From MPNP01 sp965215545 (GTDB lineage: Bacteria > Pseudomonadota > Alphaproteobacteria > Rhodobacterales > Rhodobacteraceae), in NCBI GenBank assembly GCA_965215545.1, contig OZ244066.1, positions 2,666,001 to 2,730,000 on the forward strand: 64,000 nucleotides of DNA, written 5' to 3'. The notes below the pieces were generated by a model. That model was not told the origin of the DNA, searched no databases, and worked only from the letters and a program-made list of their open reading frames with translations. Shown one piece after another: positions 44,187 to 52,803 of this stretch. Each line of letters starts with the position of its first letter. Position 1 is the first letter of the stretch. The position numbers and the translations under genes were made by a program.

Positions 44187-44684
44187 TCAGAAGGGCATTT
44201 CATCGTCCGGTTCCCGGGCGATGCTGTCGGACATCCCGGGATTGGGTTGGGGATCGGATCCTCGCTGGACACCGGAGCTGAATCCGGTATCAGCCTGGCC
44301 CCCGTACCCCGGCCCGTCCGGATGGGGATCCGTTGCATCGATCTGCACCGGGCCCAGAGCAGCGATGGATCCATGATAGGGACGGACCGAGACTTCGGTG
44401 AAGTAGCGGTCATCCTGGGTACGCCGGGTCTCCATGCGTCCTTCGACATAGACGAGGTCATTGGTGCGCAGGGTGTCTTTCAGGGCGTTGATCATGGGTG
44501 CAACATAGACACCGACCCGGTTGACCTGTGACCGTTCGCGCATCTCGCCGGTCTGCCGGTCGTTCCATTGTTCCGATGTCCGGACCCAGAGCGAGAGCAC
44601 CTGCCCACCGCTCGGGAAGTCACGGGTCTCGGGGTCCCGGTCGACAACGCCGATGAGGGTAACACGATTGACTGTCTTGGCCAT
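44187..44684 (-). CDS. ssb: Single-stranded DNA-binding protein
   Basis: Binds and protects single-stranded DNA in replication and repair. The 165-residue protein has the OB fold (MAKTVNRVTLIGVVDRDPET; LSLWVRTSEQWND; DLVYVEGRMETRR), a Gly/Pro/Asp-rich linker and the acidic tail DDEMPF that recruits partners. Start ATG 44684 is the family start; the frame upstream is not coding. It is divergent from uvrA across a 192-base gap; I saw no LexA-type box there. Confidence 0.96.
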   Translation of the reverse strand: MAKTVNRVTLIGVVDRDPETRDFPSGGQVLSLWVRTSEQWNDRQTGEMRERSQVNRVGVYVAPMINALKDTLRTNDLVYVEGRMETRRTQDDRYFTEVSVRPYHGSIAALGPVQIDATDPHPDGPGYGGQADTGFSSGVQRGSDPQPNPGMSDSIAREPDDEMPF

Positions 44685-44876
44685 GCAGAAGTCTCCGTCT
44701 GAGTTGTCCCCGCACCCTATACCAGCGGCAGCGCGATGACAACGGGATGAACCGGATCTGCAGGTGATGGCGTGCACCGATTCCGGACCGGCTCCGGCAG
44801 GTTGATTGCATGCATTCCGGCATGGAACTATGGGGCAGGGTGGTGTGTTGCGGGGGACATCCTGAGGGGGTCATGC

Positions 44877-47738
44877 GTGGTGGTTGCTGAACCGAAATCC
44901 ATTGGTGTGCGAGGCGCACGGGAACACAATCTCAAGAACATCGATATTGATATCCCACGCAACAAACTGATTCTTCTCACTGGGATCAGTGGTTCCGGAA
45001 AATCCTCCCTGGCCATGGGGACGGTGTATGCCGAAGGCCAGCGGCGCTACGTCGAGAGCCTCTCCACCTACGCCCGCCAGTTTCTCGGCCAGCTCGACAA
45101 ACCGGATGTCGACCTGATCACCGGCCTCTCGCCGGCCATCGCCATCGAACAGAAAACAACCCAGCGCAATCCCCGTTCGACGGTGGGGACCATCACCGAG
45201 ATCCATGACCATCTGCGCCTGCTCTTTGCCCGAGTCGGCGTCCCCCATTCGCCCACAACCGGACAGCCAATCAAGGCCCAGCAGATCGCCGAAATGATTG
45301 ATCGGATCAACACCCTTGAGGATGGGACCAGCCTCCACCTGCTGGCCCCCATCGCCCGCGAACGCAAGGGGTCATTCCAGACGGAACTGAAAGAGTTCAT
45401 GCGGAGCGGGTTCATGCGGGTCGTGATTGACGGCGAGGTCATCTTCCTGACTTCGGTGCAGCAGCTGGACAAGAACAAGCGACACGACATCGACCTGCTC
45501 GTTGATCGGATCGTGGTGGGCGAGGTCGGGGAGGAGCGACTGGAAGACTCGCTGCGCACAGCCCTTGATCATGGCAATGGCACCGCCGCCATCGTCCTCA
45601 TCGACAAGGATCCCCGGGAGACGATCCGCTTCTCGGAACGCTATGCCTGTCCAGAATCGGGATTCACGATTCCCGAGATCGAGCCCCGCCTGTTTTCCTT
45701 CAATGCCCATATGGGCTCCTGCCCCCAGTGTGATGGGCTGGGCGTGGAAATCTTCTATGACCCGAAAAAGATGATCGTGATGGATCTGCCCCTGAATGAC
45801 ATTCCGATCCTGCCGATGACCGAAGGGTTTGGTCCCAGCTGGGACGAATATCATGATTTGATGAAGCATCATGGCGTCAGTCCCGATGTTCCCTGGATGG
45901 ATCTGCCCGAGGACTTCAGGACTGCCATCATCCATGGACCCGGCAGCGTCTGGCCAACAGGATCTCGGCCCGACCCTGTCCATGACGATGGCCTTGCCGC
46001 CTCGACCTATCCCGGCCTCATCAACGAGCTGGAGGCACGATACCCCCTGACCAACCGGAAAGTGCACTGGCGTGTCGAGAAATACACCTCCCGGCGGACC
46101 TGCCCGGCCTGTAATGGCCACCGCCTCAAGCCCGAAGCCCTGGCGGTCAAACTCGCGGGACTGCACATCGGCGAATTGACGGACATGACCATTCTCGAGG
46201 CCAGGGAATGGGTCGATCGACTGCCTGCAACCCTGACGAAGAATCAGAAACTCATCGGTGATGCCATCCTGCGTGAATTGCAGGAACGGCTGGGCTTTCT
46301 GGTCAATGTCGGTCTTGACTACCTGACGCTTTCGCGGTCAGCCGGAACGCTCTCAGGCGGGGAGAGCCAACGGATTCGCCTGGCCAGCCAGATCGGCAAG
46401 GGCCTGACCGGTGTTCTCTATGTTCTGGATGAACCCTCGATCGGTCTCCACCAGCGCGACAATCGCCGCCTCCTCGAGACTCTCAGCCAGCTCCGCAATC
46501 GAGGCAACACCGTCCTTGTGGTCGAGCATGACGAGGATGCCATCCGCGAGGCCGATCATGTCATCGATTTTGGACCGGGGGCCGGTATTCATGGTGGCGA
46601 GATCGTGGCCGCAGGAACTCCTGATGAGGTGGCCGGCAACCCCGCCTCGCTGACGGGGCTCTATCTCTCCGGCAAGCGCTCGATCGAGGTCCCCCGGACT
46701 CGCCGCAAGGGCACCGGACACAGCTTGCAGATCAAGGGCGCCAGGGCCAATAATCTCAAGATGATCGATGTCGAGATTCCCCTTGGCAAGATGGTCTGCA
46801 TCACCGGCGTTTCCGGCAGCGGGAAATCATCGCTGGCCTTCGATGTGCTGTACCACAACCTTCAGGAGCGTCAGTATCGGAAGATAGCGCCCGTCTATGT
46901 CGAGCACTGTGATGATCTCCTTGGGCGGGAACACATCACCAAGACCCTGCACATCGACCAGCAGCCCATCGGCAGGACGCCCCGCTCCAACCCGGCAACC
47001 TACACCAAGGCCTTCGATCCCATCCGCAACCTGTTTGCGGAATTGCCCGAATCCCGCGCCCGGGGCTACGCACCCGGGCGCTTCTCATTCAACGTCAGTG
47101 GCGGGCGCTGTGAGGCATGTGATGGTGATGGGCTCATCCGGGTGGAGATGCATTTTCTGTCCGATGTCTTCGTGACCTGCGAGACGTGCAAGGGCACCCG
47201 CTTCATGCGCCAGACGCTGCAGATCAAATACAAGGGCAAATCGATCGCGGATGTTCTCGACATGACCATTCTCGAGGCCTATGAACTCTTTGAGGCCATC
47301 CCCGCCATCAAGGCCAGGCTTGGCACCCTGGTTCATACCGGGCTTGGCTACATGAAAGTCGGCCACCCCGCCCCCATGCTGTCAGGTGGCGAGGCCCAAC
47401 GGGTCAAACTGGCCCGGGAACTCTCGAAGAGAGTCAATGCCGGAACCCTGTACCTCCTCGATGAACCCACCACCGGCCTGCATTTCGAGGACATCCGCAA
47501 TCTCCTGCAGGTCCTGCATGAATTCGTCGACAAGGGGAACACGGTGGTCATCATCGAACACAATCTTGATGTCATCAAGACCGCCGACTGGATTGTCGAT
47601 CTCGGTCCGGAAGGGGGCGACGGGGGTGGCAAAGTCGTCGTGGCGGGAACCCCGGAAACCGTTGCTTCCTGTCCGGCAAGCCACACGGGACAGTTCCTCA
47701 AGCCCCTTCTCGGTGCCGTCACGAGTGCTGCAGCCTGA
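44877..47738 (+). CDS. uvrA: Excinuclease ABC subunit A
   Basis: Damage-recognition ATPase of nucleotide excision repair, 953 residues. Two ABC modules are present: Walker A GISGSGKSSLAMG and GVSGSGKSSLAFD; signatures TLSGGESQRIRLA and MLSGGEAQRVKLA. Zinc-binding pairs are seen in CPQCDGLG, CPACNGHRL and CEACDGDGL...CETCKG. I use GTG 44877, since GAGGGGG lies six bases upstream and the protein then begins VVAEPKSIGVRGAREHNLKN as in the family; a longer upstream frame has no homology. Confidence 0.96.
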   Translation: MVVAEPKSIGVRGAREHNLKNIDIDIPRNKLILLTGISGSGKSSLAMGTVYAEGQRRYVESLSTYARQFLGQLDKPDVDLITGLSPAIAIEQKTTQRNPRSTVGTITEIHDHLRLLFARVGVPHSPTTGQPIKAQQIAEMIDRINTLEDGTSLHLLAPIARERKGSFQTELKEFMRSGFMRVVIDGEVIFLTSVQQLDKNKRHDIDLLVDRIVVGEVGEERLEDSLRTALDHGNGTAAIVLIDKDPRETIRFSERYACPESGFTIPEIEPRLFSFNAHMGSCPQCDGLGVEIFYDPKKMIVMDLPLNDIPILPMTEGFGPSWDEYHDLMKHHGVSPDVPWMDLPEDFRTAIIHGPGSVWPTGSRPDPVHDDGLAASTYPGLINELEARYPLTNRKVHWRVEKYTSRRTCPACNGHRLKPEALAVKLAGLHIGELTDMTILEAREWVDRLPATLTKNQKLIGDAILRELQERLGFLVNVGLDYLTLSRSAGTLSGGESQRIRLASQIGKGLTGVLYVLDEPSIGLHQRDNRRLLETLSQLRNRGNTVLVVEHDEDAIREADHVIDFGPGAGIHGGEIVAAGTPDEVAGNPASLTGLYLSGKRSIEVPRTRRKGTGHSLQIKGARANNLKMIDVEIPLGKMVCITGVSGSGKSSLAFDVLYHNLQERQYRKIAPVYVEHCDDLLGREHITKTLHIDQQPIGRTPRSNPATYTKAFDPIRNLFAELPESRARGYAPGRFSFNVSGGRCEACDGDGLIRVEMHFLSDVFVTCETCKGTRFMRQTLQIKYKGKSIADVLDMTILEAYELFEAIPAIKARLGTLVHTGLGYMKVGHPAPMLSGGEAQRVKLARELSKRVNAGTLYLLDEPTTGLHFEDIRNLLQVLHEFVDKGNTVVIIEHNLDVIKTADWIVDLGPEGGDGGGKVVVAGTPETVASCPASHTGQFLKPLLGAVTSAAA

Positions 47739-47752
47739 ATACCCCACTGTCC

Positions 47753-48619
47753 TCAGAGGCGGCCCGCAAGTTTGAGATAGACAGCCGAAAAGTCCCTTGC
47801 GCCCTGATCGTCCTCGTCGACGAATTCCTCATAATATCGTTCCGCCAGTTCCCCCATGGGAATCATGGCACCGGCATGGGCTGCCGCCCCGACGGCAAGC
47901 CGCAGGTCCTTGAGCATCAGATCAGCCCGGAATCCGGCGGCATAGTCAGTGTCGGCCGGGCTGACCCGACCGACAGCCGGCAGGGGCGTGTAGACATTCG
48001 ACACCCAGCTCTGCCCCGAGGATGTCGAGACCACCTCATGCAGGATGGCAGGATCCAGCCCCAGTTTCTCAGCCAGGGCAAAGGATTCGCAGGTGGCGAT
48101 CATGGTGGCACCCAGGATCATGTTGTTGCACAGTTTGGCTGTCTGCCCCGACCCGACCGGACCACAATGCACCATCCTGTCACCCATGATCTCCAGGAGC
48201 GCCTGCACCTGACCAACGGCCTCCGGAGCACCGCCGACCATGAAGGTCAGTGTGCCCTCCCGGGCGCCGTTGATCCCACCCGACACCGGGGCATCGATGA
48301 AGGCCAACCCCATGTCGCCGAGCCGGGCACTTGCCCTGTGGGTCGATTCAAGATCACAGGTCGAGCAGTCAAGCAGGATGGCATCCTTCTCGAGATGGGG
48401 CAGGATGGTCCCAACAACATCAAGCAGTGTCCTGCCATCGGGCAGCATGGTCACCACCACTGCCGCACCACACACCGCGTCGGCAGCGGTTGGAACCAAC
48501 CGCAATCCGGACGGGGGCGGGGTGACGGGATCATGCCCCACGACCTCCATTCCCGCCTCGACAAGAGCATTGGCCATCGGGAGTCCCATGTTCCCAAGAC
48601 CGATAAATCCAACCTGCAT
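47753..48619 (-). CDS. mmsB: 3-hydroxyisobutyrate dehydrogenase
   Basis: NAD-dependent oxidation of 3-hydroxyisobutyrate to methylmalonate semialdehyde in valine breakdown. The 288-residue protein begins with the Rossmann motif MQVGFIGLGNMGLPMANALVEAG, then the substrate motif FIDAPVSGGINGAREGTL and the catalytic-Lys segment GSGQTAKLCNNMI. It closes with DLMLKDLRLAV. It follows the hydrolase gene by one base and, with mmsA, forms a leftward valine-catabolic set. Confidence 0.93.
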   Translation of the reverse strand: MQVGFIGLGNMGLPMANALVEAGMEVVGHDPVTPPPSGLRLVPTAADAVCGAAVVVTMLPDGRTLLDVVGTILPHLEKDAILLDCSTCDLESTHRASARLGDMGLAFIDAPVSGGINGAREGTLTFMVGGAPEAVGQVQALLEIMGDRMVHCGPVGSGQTAKLCNNMILGATMIATCESFALAEKLGLDPAILHEVVSTSSGQSWVSNVYTPLPAVGRVSPADTDYAAGFRADLMLKDLRLAVGAAAHAGAMIPMGELAERYYEEFVDEDDQGARDFSAVYLKLAGRL

Positions 48620-48620
48620 C

Positions 48621-49688
48621 TCACGACCTCCAGTCAATTGCGGCGTCTTCGTTCGGGGCCAGCATGGCGGCGACCTCGGTGACACTGACGCTCTCGATGG
48701 AGCCATGCAGCCAGCGCGGTGCGCGATCCTTGTCGATCAGCAGGGCCCGGACACCCTCGAGGAAATCAGCATGCGCCACCGCACGGGCCGTATAGCGGAA
48801 TTCGCGTTCAAGAGCTGCGTGGATCGTCCGGGTCACCCGCTGACAACGCACAAGGTCAAGGGCACAATGCATGGCCAGCGGAGCATTGCGTCCCATGCGC
48901 CCAAGGCATTCTGCAGCCAGTTCACTCCCGGCATCCCTGAGGGTGGTATGGACCCCGGTCAGGGTGTCCTGCCCAAACCACCTGTCGATATCCCGGCGCT
49001 GGGCCAGCAATCCACTCGCCGGCGGTTCCACCGCGGCCGCTGCGATGGCCTCGGGGCTGCCACTGTCCAGCAGGGTCTCCTTGAGGGCTGGCCAGGTGGC
49101 TTGCGGACACAGGACATCGGCAAAGCCGCAGGCAATGGCGTCGCCAGCCGTCATGCGCAACCCCGTGACCGCCAGACATTCACCCACTCGCCCCGGCGCC
49201 CGGGCCAGGAGCCAGGACCCGCCAACATCGGGGACAAGTCCAATGGCGCATTCAGGCATGGCGATTTCACTGTCGGCGGCAACGACGCGATGGCTGGCAT
49301 GACAGCCGATCCCGACACCCCCACCCATGGTGATGCCGTGCAGAAAGGTGACAACGGGTTTGGGCCAGGTCGCCACGCAGGCATCCAGTCGGTACTCATC
49401 GCGCCAGTATGCTTGCCCGAACGCCGTCTCTCCCGCCCGGCCCGCCTGGTACATGACCGCCACATCGCCCCCTGCACAGAACGCCCGGTCGCCCTCGGCA
49501 TCAATGATGACCAACCGGACATCATCATCGCTGCGCCAGAGTTCGAGCATCTCGCGCACCGCATTGCACATCTCCCGGGTCAGGGCATTGAGGGCGGCAG
49601 GTCGATCCAGCGTGATGTGCCCGGCCCGACCGACCTTGCGCAGGTGAACATCGGTCACTGCGCGGATCTCACCGCAGTTCGAGCTCAC
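48621..49688 (-). CDS. 3-hydroxyisobutyryl-CoA hydrolase
   Basis: Crotonase-family thioesterase (HIBCH-like, 355 residues) that frees 3-hydroxyisobutyrate from its CoA ester in valine catabolism. Motifs: ITLDRPAALNALTREM, AFCAGGDVAVMY, FLHGITMGGGVGIGCHASHR (oxyanion hole) and IAMPECAIGLVPDVGGSWLLAR with the catalytic Glu/Asp. The longer C-terminal half (FGQDTLTGVHTTLRDAGSE onward) separates it from simple hydratases. Between mmsA and mmsB, which supports this assignment over an enoyl-CoA hydratase. Confidence 0.92.
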   Translation of the reverse strand: MSSNCGEIRAVTDVHLRKVGRAGHITLDRPAALNALTREMCNAVREMLELWRSDDDVRLVIIDAEGDRAFCAGGDVAVMYQAGRAGETAFGQAYWRDEYRLDACVATWPKPVVTFLHGITMGGGVGIGCHASHRVVAADSEIAMPECAIGLVPDVGGSWLLARAPGRVGECLAVTGLRMTAGDAIACGFADVLCPQATWPALKETLLDSGSPEAIAAAAVEPPASGLLAQRRDIDRWFGQDTLTGVHTTLRDAGSELAAECLGRMGRNAPLAMHCALDLVRCQRVTRTIHAALEREFRYTARAVAHADFLEGVRALLIDKDRAPRWLHGSIESVSVTEVAAMLAPNEDAAIDWRS

Positions 49689-49718
49689 ATTGTTGTCGTT
49701 TGATGGGCAATGGTGTGT

Positions 49719-51218
49719 CTACTCGAAGGTTGGAAAGTTCAACGAAGCCCCTTCCTTGATACCGCTTGGCCACCGGGAGGTCACCGTCTTGGTCCGGGTG
49801 TAGAACCGGAAGGCATCGGGGCCATGCTGGTTCAGATCACCAAAGCCCGACCTCTTCCATCCTCCGAAGGTGTAGTAGGCCAGGGGAACGGGAATGGGGA
49901 CGTTGACACCAACCATGCCGACATTGATTCGGGAGGCAAAATCCCGGGCCGTGTCGCCATCCCGGGTGAAGATGGCCACACCATTGCCGTAGGGGTTGTC
50001 CCGGGCGATGCCGAGCGCCTCTTCATAGGTACCGGATCGCACGACCGACAGGACGGGGCCGAAGATCTCCTCACGGTAGATGGCCATCGCCGCTGTCACC
50101 CGGTCAAAGAGATGCGCGCCGACAAAGAAGCCGTTCTCGTAGCCCTGCAGGGAGAAGTCGCGTCCATCCACAACAAGTTCGGCTCCGTCCTCGACACCGG
50201 ACTCGACCAGCCTGCGGACGCGCTGCTGGGCCTCGCGGGTGATCAGGGGACCAAAGTCGACATCTGCACCGGCAGTATAGGGGCCGACCTTGAGGGTCTC
50301 GATGCGGGGGACCAGTCGTTCCACCAGGGCATCGGCCGTCCCATCGCCCACCGGAACCGCAACGGAAATGGCCATGCACCGTTCCCCGGCGGCTCCATAG
50401 CCGGCTCCCACCAGGGCATCGGCGGCCTGGTCGAGATCCGCATCCGGCATGACGATCATGTGATTCTTGGCGCCACCGAAACACTGCACGCGCTTGCCGG
50501 CCGCCGAACCGACCCGGTAGATGTATTCGGCAATGGGCGTCGAGCCGACAAAGCCGATCCCCATGATGAGCGGATGGGCCAGCAGGGCATCGACGGCTTC
50601 CTTGTCCCCATTGATGACCTGCAGGACATCGGGTGGCAGTCCAGCCTCGACCAGCAACGCCGCCAGCATCATCGGCACACCCGGATCGCGCTCGGATGGT
50701 TTGAGAATGAACGCGTTGCCACAGGCCAGGGCCGGAGCAAACTTCCACATGGGAATCATGGCCGGGAAGTTGAAGGGTGTGATGCCGGCCACCACGCCCA
50801 GGGGCTGGCGCATCGAATACATGTCGATCCCGCGACCGGCACTGTCGGTGAACGACCCCTTGAGCAGATGCGGCGCGCCAAGACAGAATTCCACGACCTC
50901 AAGACCCCGCTGGATGTCCCCGCGGGCATCGGGCAATGTCTTGCCATGTTCGCGCGAGAGGGTCTCCGCCAACGCGTCCATGTCCCGATGCAACAGATCA
51001 AGAAACCGCATCAGCACCCGGGCCCGCTGCTGGGGTGTCCGGGCCGCCCAGCCTGGCTGGGCGGCCGCAGCGGCCGCAACGGCCACCTCCACCTCACTGC
51101 CAGCTGCCAGGGCGACCCTGGCCTGCACCACGCCTGTGGCCGGATTGTAGACATCACCAAACCGACCGGATGTGCCAGGAATGGCCTTGCCCCCGACAAA
51201 ATGCCCAATGTCATCCAT
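49719..51218 (-). CDS. mmsA: Methylmalonate-semialdehyde dehydrogenase (CoA-acylating)
   Basis: Converts methylmalonate semialdehyde to propionyl-CoA, ending the valine branch. It is an aldehyde-dehydrogenase-fold protein of 499 residues. Landmarks: GITPFNFPAMIPMWKFAPAL, the NAD-binding GFVGSTPIAEYIY, the catalytic Cys in GYGAAGERCMAISVAV and EEIFGPVLSVVR. The NFPAMIP and GAAGERCM signatures are particular to MmsA. ATG 51218 with GGAG six bases upstream is the start; the frame continues nine codons further. First gene of the leftward mmsA-HIBCH-mmsB operon. Confidence 0.95.
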   Translation of the reverse strand: MDDIGHFVGGKAIPGTSGRFGDVYNPATGVVQARVALAAGSEVEVAVAAAAAAQPGWAARTPQQRARVLMRFLDLLHRDMDALAETLSREHGKTLPDARGDIQRGLEVVEFCLGAPHLLKGSFTDSAGRGIDMYSMRQPLGVVAGITPFNFPAMIPMWKFAPALACGNAFILKPSERDPGVPMMLAALLVEAGLPPDVLQVINGDKEAVDALLAHPLIMGIGFVGSTPIAEYIYRVGSAAGKRVQCFGGAKNHMIVMPDADLDQAADALVGAGYGAAGERCMAISVAVPVGDGTADALVERLVPRIETLKVGPYTAGADVDFGPLITREAQQRVRRLVESGVEDGAELVVDGRDFSLQGYENGFFVGAHLFDRVTAAMAIYREEIFGPVLSVVRSGTYEEALGIARDNPYGNGVAIFTRDGDTARDFASRINVGMVGVNVPIPVPLAYYTFGGWKRSGFGDLNQHGPDAFRFYTRTKTVTSRWPSGIKEGASLNFPTFE

Positions 51219-51469
51219 CACGCACTCCACTCCAAGAGTTGTCAACGGGCCCCTGCTACCGAATTTGCCGCCAATCGCAAAGGGATGTCATCAACCCGGC
51301 ATCGGGGTCGGGCCGCAGTGACCACTGGCCATCCCGGGTTCCGTTGAACCATGAATCAGGTCAGGATCGTGTCCCGTCGCACATCCCTGCCGTTGCCAAT
51401 CATGACAACCGGGAGTCCTGACACCGAATCAGGCAAGCCGCCACCTGCCACAAGGAGAGGATCAACACG

Positions 51470-51775
51470 ATGGAGGCCAGGTCGGAGCGTGCTCCGGATC
51501 GCAACAAGACCACTTTTGGACGCCTGCAGGCCGACATGGCCAAGCGAGAGACCCGCATGCTGCTGGCAGTCGCAGGCATGATCGGCCTCGCAATTGCCAT
51601 TCCTGGCCTCCTGATCGCCCAACCCATCCGATTCTTGCTGTGCCGATCAGGGACCTGGTCGACCTCAGGCTCCTTTGGCCCGCTCCCTTCCCTTGACCAG
51701 CGAACCCCGATCCCATCTTGCCGTCACGAGTCTGTCCTGTTTGGGCATTTGACGGGATCACGCAGCCGGTGCTAA
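51470..51775 (+). CDS. Small putative membrane-anchored protein, possibly degenerate
   Basis: A 101-residue frame from ATG 51470 with GGAGAGG nine bases upstream. The first half looks like a real protein: a charged stretch (MEARSERAPDRNKTTFGRLQ; ADMAKRETRM) and then a membrane helix (LLAVAGMIGLAIAIPGLLIA). The second half (FLLCRSGTWSTSGSFGPLPS onward) looks non-coding, so the tail may reflect a lost stop or frameshift. The KRET-plus-helix layout recalls the decayed ORF at 4965-5365. Function unknown. Confidence 0.4.
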   Translation: MEARSERAPDRNKTTFGRLQADMAKRETRMLLAVAGMIGLAIAIPGLLIAQPIRFLLCRSGTWSTSGSFGPLPSLDQRTPIPSCRHESVLFGHLTGSRSRC

Positions 51776-51849
51776 CCTTCCGCAACCAAGGGAATCGTCA
51801 GGCAGGACGGACACACTGCCAACACCTGGCCTTGGGCGGAGGACACATC

Positions 51850-52737
51850 ATGCGCAAAAAGGAATTGGGGTCTGTTGCCGACCGAATCAAGGATACGACC
51901 TCCGCAGTCCGATCCAGTGCCCGGCGTCTCACTTCGGTCGGGACGCGGGCAGCGGAACAGGGCAGCGACCGTATTCGCACCACCGCTTCCGGCCTTGCCG
52001 CCGGGGCCATCGAGACAGCAAAATCCTTGCCCGACTATGCCCGGAATCTTGATTGGAACACCCTTGATCCCACGCCCTACCTCCATGCCGGCACCCGGGG
52101 CATCGGCCGGGGCACTGAGGAGGCCCGGCTTGTCTGGGAGTCGATCCCGGAGCATTTGCGTGCCCTGGGTCCAGACGCGGTCAAGGCGCGCCTCGACGGT
52201 TTTCACTGGAGCCACATCATCCCCCACAGCCAGGGCGGCGGTTCCGAAGCGGCCAACGGGGTCTTCGAGCAGGCCAGCCTGAACTGGAGCCGAGGGGCCG
52301 TGCCGATGACGCCGGACGAGATCACTGCCGCAGAATCGGTCCTTTCGGCCCAGGCCTTTCAGGCCACCCTTGAGGAGGCGGCGTCACGAGTGGTAACCGG
52401 TGCCGCGTGTGGGGCCGCCATTTCCCTGGTGCTGGCCATCCTGGAGTACAGCCTTGCGTACCAGCGCGGCGCGATCGCCCAACGAGAGATGTATCGGCGC
52501 ATTGGCCGTGATGTCGCCAGGTCCACGGCCGTCGCGGCGACGATCCCGGCCATTGTCACGCCCCTGGTCCTGAAGTTTCCCATCCTGATCCCGATTGCGA
52601 TGCCGCTGCTGGTTCTGCTGGCCGCTGCAGGACTCTGCGTCGTTGGCGGCAAGATCTATCGCCTCGGGAAGGGCTGGCATGAGCTGCGGCAGGACAGGAT
52701 GCCCGACAGGGGTCGTGATGGTTCTGTATCTGCCTGA
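51850..52737 (+). CDS. Membrane protein with an HNH-like motif
   Basis: A 295-residue protein, family not recognised. Residues 1-~60 are Ser/Ala/Arg-rich and helical. Residues ~119-150 read HWSHIIPHSQGG and then NGVFEQASLNWSRG, matching the spacing of HNH-type nuclease motifs (His-Ile-x-Pro ... Gly-Gly ... Asn ... Asn-x-x-Arg-Gly). The zinc Cys pairs of many HNH domains are missing. The rest holds two or three membrane segments (about 182-203 and 226-268). A GGAGGA site precedes ATG 51850. The next gene, 66 bases downstream on the same strand, is a RelE-helicase fusion. Nuclease activity is inferred, not shown. Confidence 0.6.
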   Translation: MRKKELGSVADRIKDTTSAVRSSARRLTSVGTRAAEQGSDRIRTTASGLAAGAIETAKSLPDYARNLDWNTLDPTPYLHAGTRGIGRGTEEARLVWESIPEHLRALGPDAVKARLDGFHWSHIIPHSQGGGSEAANGVFEQASLNWSRGAVPMTPDEITAAESVLSAQAFQATLEEAASRVVTGAACGAAISLVLAILEYSLAYQRGAIAQREMYRRIGRDVARSTAVAATIPAIVTPLVLKFPILIPIAMPLLVLLAAAGLCVVGGKIYRLGKGWHELRQDRMPDRGRDGSVSA

Positions 52738-52803
52738 TGACCGGTCGTTGCATCTCAGACAGGCACTGAGGACAAGAGCATTGCAGATAGGGCATTTAGA
52801 ATC

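Noticed and set aside
44685..44876. LexA/SOS box between ssb and uvrA
   Set aside because: I looked for GTTC/GAAC half-sites at N7 spacing and CTGT-N8-ACAG and found no pair with the right spacing.
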